Shown: one piece after another, positions 6,605-12,575 of the stretch | Layout of the letters: each line of letters starts with the position of its first letter | How positions within the stretch are numbered: position 1 is the stretch's first letter | Assembly: GCA_947458345.1 (NCBI GenBank) | Contig: CANHBU010000012.1 | Span: forward strand, 1-13,812 | Source: Comamonadaceae bacterium | GTDB taxonomy: Bacteria; Pseudomonadota; Gammaproteobacteria; Burkholderiales; Burkholderiaceae_C | Length of the DNA stretch: 13,812 bases | Direction: 5' to 3' | Translations under genes and position numbers: made by a program | Notes under the pieces: model-generated | The model's database searches: none | Seen by the model: the letters and a program-made list of their open reading frames with translations, nothing else | What the model was told of the DNA's origin: nothing

Positions 6605-8098
6605 TCAAACGGCCAGAGCCAGGCGCCTGGGCAGCAAGTCGCTCAGGCGATCGAGGTCGCTGCTGCAGTTCGCAAGGCCCAAGATATAGCGGTCCGGGCG
6701 CAGCATCACAGCCTGTGCCCCGTGCTGCTGCAGCCAGTGTTCGAGTTCGGGATGCTCGGCCACCAAACGCACCATGCCGCAGTCCTGCCAGCGCTCCTGC
6801 GTCTGAAGACTGACGGCCTCCAAAGCAGCGCGCTGGCCAATGACCGCAAAGTTGCGACCAATGGCGCTGTCGAGCAAGCGCGCGTCGGCCAGCGCCGGCT
6901 GGGGAAAGATCTGCGCGGCCGGTGGCTCCTGGCCGCACCACAGACCCGGACCCAGCCGCGGCGCGGGCAGATGAAAAATCTCGGGCCCGCCGGCCTTGAA
7001 GCGCTCGTCGCGCTGGCGCGCGGCCTGCGGGTCGGTGGTCTGAATGATGTTACCCAGCCTGACCGCCAAATCGATGAAGGCCCGCACATGGGGCGAGCGC
7101 TCGGACTCGTAGCTGTCGAGCAGCGCGTCATCAACCTGCCCGCGCAGCACCGCATCGAGTTTCCAGGCCAGATTGGCCGTGTCGCGAATCGCGGCGCACA
7201 TGCCCTGGCCCAAAAACGGCGGCGTTTGATGGGCCGAGTCGCCGGCAATCAAGAGTCGGCCTCGGCGCCAGCCTTGGGCGATGACCGAATGGAAGGTGTA
7301 GATGGCCGCGCGTTCGATGTCGGCCTGCTCGGGGGTCACCCAGCGCTCGAGCAGCTTCCACAAATGCGCTGGCAAGACCATCTGCTCGGGATCGTCGCCC
7401 GGCATGAGCATGATTTCCCAACGCCGGCGATTGCCCGTGACATTGCAGTAAGTCATGGGCCGGGCCGGATCACAGTGCTGCACCGTGTGTTCAGGCAGCT
7501 GCGGCACCTCGGTCTTGAGCCGCACGTCGAAAACCAGCCAGGGCTGGTGCAGGCCCAGATCGATCAGCTTGCTGCCCATGTGCTTGCGCACCAGGGAGCG
7601 GGCACCGTCACAGCCGACGACATAACGCGCTCGCACCGTATCAGGGCCATCGCGGCCCTGCACATGCAGCGTGACCGTCTGATCGCCCTCCTCGATCGCC
7701 TGGACCTCGTGGCCCGCGCGCAGTTGCACCGAAGGGTAGCGCAGCAGGCCCTGACGCAGGACCGCTTCGAGTTCGGGTTGATGAAAGTAGTGATTGTTGG
7801 CGCAGCCGTGGGGGCCGACGGGCGCCGAGCCCGCACGGATCATCAGCGTCTGCCCCTGCGCATTGTTGAAATGCATGCCTTTGAGACCGGGCCGTGAAAT
7901 CGCCTCGACCTGCTCCCGAAGCCCGGCCGTCTCGAACACCCGCATCACCTCGCCGTCGAAATGGATGGCGCGCGGCAGAGGGTAAATGTCGGTCTCACGC
8001 TCGAGCACAAGCACCGACAGACCGTACTGACCGAGCAAATTGGCCAAGGTGGCACCGGCCGGCCCGCAGCCGATGATGGCCACGTCAAACAGGCTCAT
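6605..8098 (-). CDS. MhpA-like FAD-dependent aromatic hydroxylase
   Basis: This is a 497-residue group A flavoprotein monooxygenase. It has the FAD dinucleotide motif GCGPAG (10-15) with the ribose-binding acidic residue at E33, the VVGCDGARSLVRK motif (161-172) that serves FAD and NAD(P)H binding, and GRLLIAGDSAH (280-290), which contacts the FAD pyrophosphate. LPRAIHFDGEVMRVFE and PPFLGQGMCAAIRDTANLAWKL closely resemble 3-(3-hydroxyphenyl)propionate hydroxylase MhpA, so ortho-hydroxylation of a phenolic acid using NAD(P)H and O2 is likely. The exact substrate cannot be read. It is somewhat shorter than E. coli MhpA (554). The ATG at 8098 overlaps the VOC gene stop as ATGA. No signal peptide is present, so it acts in the cytoplasm. 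Position before a ring-cleavage-like protein's partner and an IclR regulator fits aromatic catabolism. Confidence 0.9.
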   Translation of the reverse strand: MSLFDVAIIGCGPAGATLANLLGQYGLSVLVLERETDIYPLPRAIHFDGEVMRVFETAGLREQVEAISRPGLKGMHFNNAQGQTLMIRAGSAPVGPHGCANNHYFHQPELEAVLRQGLLRYPSVQLRAGHEVQAIEEGDQTVTLHVQGRDGPDTVRARYVVGCDGARSLVRKHMGSKLIDLGLHQPWLVFDVRLKTEVPQLPEHTVQHCDPARPMTYCNVTGNRRRWEIMLMPGDDPEQMVLPAHLWKLLERWVTPEQADIERAAIYTFHSVIAQGWRRGRLLIAGDSAHQTPPFLGQGMCAAIRDTANLAWKLDAVLRGQVDDALLDSYESERSPHVRAFIDLAVRLGNIIQTTDPQAARQRDERFKAGGPEIFHLPAPRLGPGLWCGQEPPAAQIFPQPALADARLLDSAIGRNFAVIGQRAALEAVSLQTQERWQDCGMVRLVAEHPELEHWLQQHGAQAVMLRPDRYILGLANCSSDLDRLSDLLPRRLALAV

Positions 8099-8655
8099 GC
8101 GCGATACCCCATGAGTTGCTCCATCTCCTGGACCCACTGCGCTCGGCTGCGGAAGCGGGGTCGACTTTGGGCCAGGGCTTGAGCGGCAGCCATCACCGCC
8201 TCGTCGCTTTGGTTCAAGTCGATCGCCTCGCGCAGCGGTTGTTCGCAGTACCAGGGGGTGTCCATGAACACCTCGAGCCGATTGCCCTCGGGGTCGCGGA
8301 AATAGATCGAGACCGCATTGCCGTGGGTGGCGCTGACCAGGTCGCTCACGTCCGGTTCAGCCGTCACCAGGTCACGCACACGCCGCAAGGTGGCCAGATC
8401 GGGCACACGCAAAGAAATCTGGTTGATCACGCTAAAGGGCAGATCCTGGGGCCGTCCACTGGCCAGCACCAGCTGGTGGTGCTCGCGGGGATCGCGACTG
8501 AGAAAAACCAGCTGCACCGGCCCCAAATCGCCCTGGTCGGTTTGAAAAAATCCCAGCACATCTTTGTAAAAGCTCGCCATGCGTTTGAGGTCACGCACGT
8601 AAAAGCCCATATGGCTGAACACCAGCGCATCACGCTGGCTCAGGGGGTGCGACAT
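8095..8655 (-). CDS. VOC-family protein, extradiol-dioxygenase-like
   Basis: The 186-residue protein has two vicinal-oxygen-chelate modules: SHMGFYVRDLKRMASFYKDVLGF (about 14-36) begins the first, NQISLRVPDLATLRRVRDL (about 78-96) the second. It ends in THGNAVSIYFRDPEGNRLEVF. Likely metal ligands are H15 and E128. H59/H60 and H111 fall where extradiol dioxygenases carry active-site histidines. The position of the third ligand, usually a histidine in the NHISLRV strand, is Gln79 here. The family includes single-domain catechol-type ring-cleaving enzymes, and the coupled MhpA-like hydroxylase suggests it acts on a hydroxylated aromatic. I start at the ATG at 8655, which has a GGAGA site five bases upstream; longer frames run into the promoter. 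About 50 C-terminal residues extend beyond the second module. Family is certain, activity is not. Confidence 0.88.
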   Translation of the reverse strand: MSHPLSQRDALVFSHMGFYVRDLKRMASFYKDVLGFFQTDQGDLGPVQLVFLSRDPREHHQLVLASGRPQDLPFSVINQISLRVPDLATLRRVRDLVTAEPDVSDLVSATHGNAVSIYFRDPEGNRLEVFMDTPWYCEQPLREAIDLNQSDEAVMAAAQALAQSRPRFRSRAQWVQEMEQLMGYRA

Positions 8656-8719
8656 GAAAGTCTCCGCTAATGAAAATTCGGCTGATTTTATGAATCCCCA
8701 GTAGCCACAAAATATCTGG

Positions 8720-8738
8720 TTTATCCCTATATGATAAA
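8720..8738. promoter_or_regulatory. candidate IclR-type operator palindrome
   Basis: TTTATC CCTATAT GATAAA is a perfect 6-base inverted repeat with a seven-base centre. It covers the TATGAT -10-like element, so a bound regulator would compete with RNA polymerase. The adjacent IclR-family gene is the likely binder, by inference from position. Confidence 0.45.
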
Positions 8739-8744
8739 TAAAGC

Positions 8745-8759
8745 GATTTTTTAAAAATC
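8745..8759. promoter_or_regulatory. second palindrome in the divergent region
   Basis: GATTTTT-T-AAAAATC is a perfect 7-base inverted repeat around one base, seven bases to the right of the first palindrome. It lies 46 bases before the GTG start of the first receptor gene. It could be a second operator, or a site for a DNA-bending protein given its A/T tracts. Confidence 0.4.
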
Positions 8760-8805
8760 CAAAAACTCCTTTCCCTCCCCTCAGCCACCCAATTGGAGAC
8801 TCGCT

Positions 8806-9780
8806 GTGAAACCCATCACCCGTCGCCTCGGCCTGGCCGCCCTGGCCCTTCTGAGCACCCTGCCGGTCCTGGCCCAGGACTACCCCAATCGGTCGATCCG
8901 CATCATCGCGCCCTTCCCGGTGGGCACCGGCCCGGACACCAACGCGCGCGAGATTGCACAAGAGCTCTCCAAGGTTCTGGGCCAGCCGGTGGTGGTTGAA
9001 AACCGACCGGGGGCATCGAGCATGATCGGCATGGAAGCTGGCGCCAAAGCCACGCCCGACGGCTACACGCTGGTGATGGGCTCCACCACCTCGCTGTCGG
9101 TGGTTCCGCACATCATGCCCAGCAAGGTGCCCTACAAGGCCGATCGCGACTTCGTGCCCATCAGCGTTGTCGGCCTGCTCAATACGGCACTGACCGCGCA
9201 CCCGAGCCTGCCCGAAAAAAACGCCAAGGAGCTGATCGAGCGGCTCAAGGCACAGCCCGGCTCGGTAGTTGCGGCCACCTCGGGCGTGGGCAGCTACTCG
9301 CACCTGGCCGGTGAATGGTTTGCCTCCAACGCCGGCGTCAAAATCAACTTCGTGCCCTACAACACCTCAAGCCCCTATGGCGATCTGGTGGCCGGGCAGG
9401 TCAACGTGATTTTTGATGCCTTGCCAGCGGCCATTGGCAATGTGCGCGCCGGCAAGCTCAAGATCTTGGCCCTGACCGGCAAGAGCCGGCACCCCAATTT
9501 CCCGGATGTGCCCACCTTCGCCGAAGCGGGTTTGCCCGACTACAGCCCAACGGCCTGGATCGGCCTGTTTGCGCCAGCCAAGACGCCCGCACCCATCATT
9601 GCCAAGCTGGGCGAGGCGATGCAAAAAGCGGCCGCCCAAAACCCCGAACTGATCGCCAAGTGGCGCACCACCGCCGGCGAGTTGCGCGCCCAGACACCGG
9701 CTGAGTTTGCCGCCTTTCTCAAGCAAGACGACGCGTTGTGGGGCGCTGCGATCCGCAAAGCCGGCGTCAAGCTCGACTGA
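8806..9780 (+). CDS. tripartite tricarboxylate transporter substrate-binding protein (Bug family)
   Basis: The 324-residue protein is a periplasmic Bug/TctC receptor. It has a signal peptide (basic MKPITRR, hydrophobic core, probable cleavage at VLA-QDYP near 23). The family opening DYPNRSIRIIAPFPVGTGPDTNAREIA follows, then the VVENRPGASSMIGMEA motif, an ATPDGYTLVMG strand, NFVPYNTSSPYGDLVAGQVNVIFDALPA and the FPDVPTFAEAGLP C-terminal motif. Such receptors bind organic acids and either feed a TctAB permease or act in sensing; no permease gene is nearby, as is common for orphan Bug proteins in Burkholderiales. The GTG start has a GGAG site seven bases upstream. It is the first gene of the rightward operon, and the next receptor begins three bases after its stop. 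The ligand cannot be read from sequence; an aromatic acid would suit the context. Confidence 0.93.
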   Translation: MKPITRRLGLAALALLSTLPVLAQDYPNRSIRIIAPFPVGTGPDTNAREIAQELSKVLGQPVVVENRPGASSMIGMEAGAKATPDGYTLVMGSTTSLSVVPHIMPSKVPYKADRDFVPISVVGLLNTALTAHPSLPEKNAKELIERLKAQPGSVVAATSGVGSYSHLAGEWFASNAGVKINFVPYNTSSPYGDLVAGQVNVIFDALPAAIGNVRAGKLKILALTGKSRHPNFPDVPTFAEAGLPDYSPTAWIGLFAPAKTPAPIIAKLGEAMQKAAAQNPELIAKWRTTAGELRAQTPAEFAAFLKQDDALWGAAIRKAGVKLD

Positions 9781-9783
9781 GCG

Positions 9784-10800
9784 ATGAGCACCGAAACATC
9801 GCGGCGCCGCCTGCTCAAGGGGCTCGGTGCCATCGCGCTGACACCGACACTGGCACCCACGTTGGCCGGCGCTCAGACCAGCGCTCAGACCAGCGCTCAA
9901 ACCAGCGCCTGGCCGGTGCGGCCCGTGCGCATCATCGTGCCCTCTGCGGCGGGCAGCCCCTGGGATCCGATGGCCAGGCATTTGGCCGATCGCCTGTCCA
10001 AAGCCTTCGGGCAGACCTTCATTGTTGAAAACCGATCAGGCGGCACGGGCTTGATCGGCATGGATCTGGTGGCCAAGAGCAGTGACGGCCATACGCTGGG
10101 CGTGATGTTTCTGCCGCACACCGTGCTGCCGAGCCTGATGCCCAAGATGCCCTACGACACCCTCAAGGACCTGACGCCGATCAGTCAGACGCAGTGGACG
10201 TACAACGTGCTGGTCGTGCGCAGCAGCATGCCTGTGCGCGACATGAGCGAGCTGGTGGCACTGGCACGCAAGAGCCCAGGCAAGCTGGTCTACAGCTCGG
10301 GGGGCTCGGGCACGCCGGCGCACCTGATGGGCGAGTACTTCAAGCAGCTCAGTGGCACCTTCATCTTGCACGTGCCCTACCGCGGGCCAGTGGCTGCGCT
10401 GCAAGACCTGGTGGGCGAGCAGACCGACATGATGTTTGCCTCTCTGGCATCGGCCCTGCCCCACATCCGCAGCGGGCGGCTGCGCCCGATCGCCGTGACA
10501 TCGGCCCAGCGACTCGAGGTGCTGCCCGAGACGCCCACCTTCGGTCAGGCGGGTTTTGCCCAGTTCGATGTGCGAGACTGGGCGGGCCTGGTGGGGTCCT
10601 CTTGGCTGCCGGCACAGGCGCTCGAGCGCCTCAATGAGGAGGTGGTCAAGGCTCTGGCCGAGCCCGAAGTGGTGCAACGCTTTGCGCAGCTGGGCGTGTA
10701 CCTGCAGACCAGCAGCGCCAGCGCCTTTGGCCAGTGGATCAAACAGGAGATCCCCAAATGGGGCGAGGTGGTGAAGCGATCGAACATCAAGATGGAATAG
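9784..10800 (+). CDS. second Bug-family substrate-binding protein with Tat-type signal
   Basis: The 338-residue protein is another TctC-type receptor, clearly diverged from its upstream neighbour. Its N-terminus, SRRRLLKG (residues 6-13), fits the twin-arginine consensus, so it is probably exported folded by Tat, with cleavage near AGA-Q (about residue 30). A threefold AQTS repeat follows at the mature N-terminus. Family motifs are RPVRIIVPSAAGSPWDPMAR, FIVENRSGGTGLIGMDLVA, HVPYRGPVAALQDLVGEQTDMMFASLASA and EVLPETPTFGQAGF. The gene starts three bases after the first receptor stops, and the next gene begins one base after its own stop, so the operon is tight. Two neighbouring receptors may bind different substrates or a substrate and its metabolite; this is inference. 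Confidence 0.92.
   Translation: MSTETSRRRLLKGLGAIALTPTLAPTLAGAQTSAQTSAQTSAWPVRPVRIIVPSAAGSPWDPMARHLADRLSKAFGQTFIVENRSGGTGLIGMDLVAKSSDGHTLGVMFLPHTVLPSLMPKMPYDTLKDLTPISQTQWTYNVLVVRSSMPVRDMSELVALARKSPGKLVYSSGGSGTPAHLMGEYFKQLSGTFILHVPYRGPVAALQDLVGEQTDMMFASLASALPHIRSGRLRPIAVTSAQRLEVLPETPTFGQAGFAQFDVRDWAGLVGSSWLPAQALERLNEEVVKALAEPEVVQRFAQLGVYLQTSSASAFGQWIKQEIPKWGEVVKRSNIKME
9871..9906 (+). repeat. three tandem 12-base repeats inside the second receptor gene
   Basis: GCTCAGACCAGC occurs twice in succession, then once as GCTCAAACCAGC. The unit is in frame and encodes AQTS. It lies just after the predicted signal cleavage site, so gain or loss of copies would change only the length of the mature N-terminal arm. 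Confidence 0.9.
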
Positions 10801-10801
10801 C

Positions 10802-11203
10802 ATGGACTCACATCACACTGACACCGCACAGGCCGTTTTGCAGGCCGAAGAAAAAAGACGCCAAGCCTTGCTGGCCGGCGATCTGGACGCCCTCGATGCG
10901 CTGCTCTCGCCCGCGCTGGTCTACGTCCACTCCAGCGGCGGGCAGGACAGCAAAGCAAGTTATCTGGAGCATATGCGCAGCGGCACTTTGCAGTACCAAA
11001 GCATGTCCTTCGAGGCACTCCAGGCCCATCCGGCCAGCTCCTGCTGCATCGTCACCGGCCGCATGCTGGCCCAGGTGACCCGCAACGGCCAGCCGATGAG
11101 CATCCGCAGCCTGTTCATGACGGTTTGGGCACCGGCCCCCGGCACCGCAGCCAAGCCGGTGTGGCAGTTGCAGGCCTACCAAGGCACGCCGTGGACCGGC
11201 TGA
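10802..11203 (+). CDS. SnoaL-like / NTF2-fold protein (DUF4440-type)
   Basis: The 133-residue protein fits the small alpha+beta-barrel NTF2-like fold. It has an N-terminal helix with an AEEKRRQALLAGDLDALDALL pattern, then LSPALVYVHSSGGQDSKASYLEHMRSG, the segment typical of DUF4440/SnoaL-like proteins. Beta strands follow and the protein ends WQLQAYQGTPW. Members include ketosteroid-isomerase-like enzymes, polyketide cyclases and proteins of unknown function, so no reaction can be assigned. There is no signal peptide. The ATG at 10802 is one base after the receptor stop, which implies translational coupling in the operon. Its presence between transport receptors and a sulfatase suggests a role in handling the same substrate or an intermediate. 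Confidence 0.82.
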   Translation: MDSHHTDTAQAVLQAEEKRRQALLAGDLDALDALLSPALVYVHSSGGQDSKASYLEHMRSGTLQYQSMSFEALQAHPASSCCIVTGRMLAQVTRNGQPMSIRSLFMTVWAPAPGTAAKPVWQLQAYQGTPWTG

Positions 11204-11222
11204 TCCGGCTCGGCCTCGATGC

Positions 11223-12536
11223 ATGACCCACTTTGTCTTCATCGTGGCCGACGATCTGGGCTACGCCGACCTGGGTTGTTTTGGCGCGCGGCCCGATGCG
11301 GCCGGTCCGGTCTCGCCGGTGCTCGATGCACTGGCGGCCCGTGGGCTGCGCTATGTCAACGGCTATGCCAACTCGCCCGTGTGCTCACCGACGCGCTTTG
11401 CGCTGATGACCGGGCGCTACCAGTACTGGGTGCGCGGCGCCAGCGAGGAGCCGATGCTCGGTACAGCGCGCGGCAACCCCGACATCGGCCTGCACCCCCA
11501 TCTGCCCACGCTGCCGGGTCTGCTGGCTCAGCAGGGCTATCACACCGCCCTGATCGGCAAATGGCATCTGGGATTTCGCCCGCACTTCGGTCCAGATCGC
11601 TCGGGCTACAGGCACCACTTCGGCCCCATGTCCGGAGGCGTGAGCTACTACGGCCATAACGCGCGAGGCAGCGAGTCGGACCTCGAGCTCGACGGTCAGC
11701 CCTACGACGAGCCGGGCTACCTGACCGATCTGCTGTCGCGCCGGGCGGCGCAGTATGTGCGCGATCGGGCGGCCAGCGGCCAGAAGTTTTTCCTGAGCCT
11801 GCACTACACCGCACCCCACTGGCCCTGGGAGACGCGCGCCCAGGGCCGCATCGACCCAGAAATCGTCAAGAACCTCTTTCACCTCGACGGCGGCAACGTT
11901 CAAACCTACCGCACGATGATCCGAGAGATGGACGAGGGCATAGGCTGGGTGGTCGATGCGCTGCGCGAAACCGGGCAGCTCGATGACACCCTGATCATCT
12001 TCACCAGTGACAACGGCGGAGAGCGCTTCTCGGACAACTGGCCTTTGGTGGGCGGCAAGATGGACCTGACCGAAGGCGGCATCCGCGTGCCCTATATTGC
12101 CCACTGGCCCCAAGGCATTGCACAAAGCGGCTCCATCTGCGAGCAGCATTGCATGACCATGGACTGGACGGCCACCGTGCTCGACATCGCCGGCGCCCAG
12201 CCACCGGCCGACCATGCGCTCGATGGCGTCTCACTCTTGCCCACGCTGCGCGAGCCGGACCACTGCTTTGCCCGAGCGATGTTCTGGCGCATGAAACACC
12301 GCCAGCAACGCGCCTTTCGCCAGGGCGACTGGAAATACCTCAAGGTCGAGGAAGACGAATACCTGTTCAACCTCAGCCAAGACGCGCGTGAGCGGGCCAA
12401 CCAGGCCCGCCGCGATCCGCAGCGCCTGGCGCAGATGCGCCAGACCTGGGAGACATGGAATGCGCAAATCCCCGCAGTGCCCGCCGAGGCACGGGTGCAC
12501 CAGCCTTACACGCTGCAGGACATGCCGGCGCGCTGA
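11223..12536 (+). CDS. cytoplasmic formylglycine-dependent sulfatase
   Basis: The 437-residue protein carries the sulfatase core. Metal ligands D10/D11 (VADDLGYAD), the modified-cysteine motif CSPTR with LMTGR (C54, to be converted to formylglycine), GKWHLG (K113, H115), HYTAPHWPW (H194, H199), TSDNGGE (D263, N264) and K279 in GGKMDLTEGG are all present, so it should be active once the cysteine is modified. It hydrolyses a sulfate ester; the substrate class (aryl or alkyl) cannot be told from sequence. It starts directly at MTHFVFIVADD with no signal peptide, so it works in the cytoplasm. The gene follows the SnoaL-like gene by 19 bases with only a weak ribosome site. No formylglycine-generating enzyme gene is in the window. 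With the aromatic hydroxylase and VOC protein next door, an aryl sulfate is an attractive but unproven substrate. Confidence 0.93.
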   Translation: MTHFVFIVADDLGYADLGCFGARPDAAGPVSPVLDALAARGLRYVNGYANSPVCSPTRFALMTGRYQYWVRGASEEPMLGTARGNPDIGLHPHLPTLPGLLAQQGYHTALIGKWHLGFRPHFGPDRSGYRHHFGPMSGGVSYYGHNARGSESDLELDGQPYDEPGYLTDLLSRRAAQYVRDRAASGQKFFLSLHYTAPHWPWETRAQGRIDPEIVKNLFHLDGGNVQTYRTMIREMDEGIGWVVDALRETGQLDDTLIIFTSDNGGERFSDNWPLVGGKMDLTEGGIRVPYIAHWPQGIAQSGSICEQHCMTMDWTATVLDIAGAQPPADHALDGVSLLPTLREPDHCFARAMFWRMKHRQQRAFRQGDWKYLKVEEDEYLFNLSQDARERANQARRDPQRLAQMRQTWETWNAQIPAVPAEARVHQPYTLQDMPAR

Positions 12537-12555
12537 GCGGCTCGATCGAGCCGCT
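12536..12555. terminator. 20-base perfect palindrome between convergent genes
   Basis: AGCGGCTCGATCGAGCCGCT begins at the last base of the sulfatase stop codon and lies 20 bases before the PhoX stop on the other strand. It can fold the same way in both transcripts. There is no T run on either side, so a classical Rho-independent terminator is not proved; a bidirectional end-of-transcript hairpin is the best guess. Confidence 0.5.
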
Positions 12556-12575
12556 GCCAAGCGCGCCTGCCGGTC

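Larger units (their letters stand above)
8656..8805. promoter_or_regulatory. divergent promoter region between the two catabolic operons
   Basis: This 150-base AT-rich stretch separates the leftward VOC-hydroxylase-iclR operon from the rightward receptor-sulfatase operon, so it should hold both promoters. TATGAT at 8730-8735 is a plausible -10 element for the rightward genes, but I see no convincing -35. Three inverted repeats are present: AAAAT-7-ATTTT (8673-8689), TTTATC-7-GATAAA (8720-8738) and GATTTTT-T-AAAAATC (8745-8759). A GGAG ribosome site for the first rightward gene is at 8795-8798. Confidence 0.65.

Noticed and set aside
6597..6941. 115-codon N-terminal extension of the IclR protein
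   Set aside because: The extension overlaps the hydroxylase coding sequence in another frame and has no domain; the ATG at 6596 matches the normal family length.
8099..8137. Earlier ATG 13 codons upstream for the FAD hydroxylase
   Set aside because: The ATG at 8098 overlaps the VOC stop as ATGA and begins directly before the FAD-binding strand; the extra residues are not family-like.
8656..9303. In-frame extension of the VOC protein through the promoter and into the first receptor gene
   Set aside because: It would cross the AT-rich divergent promoter and run antisense to a receptor gene; the ATG at 8655 has a good ribosome site and the expected family start.
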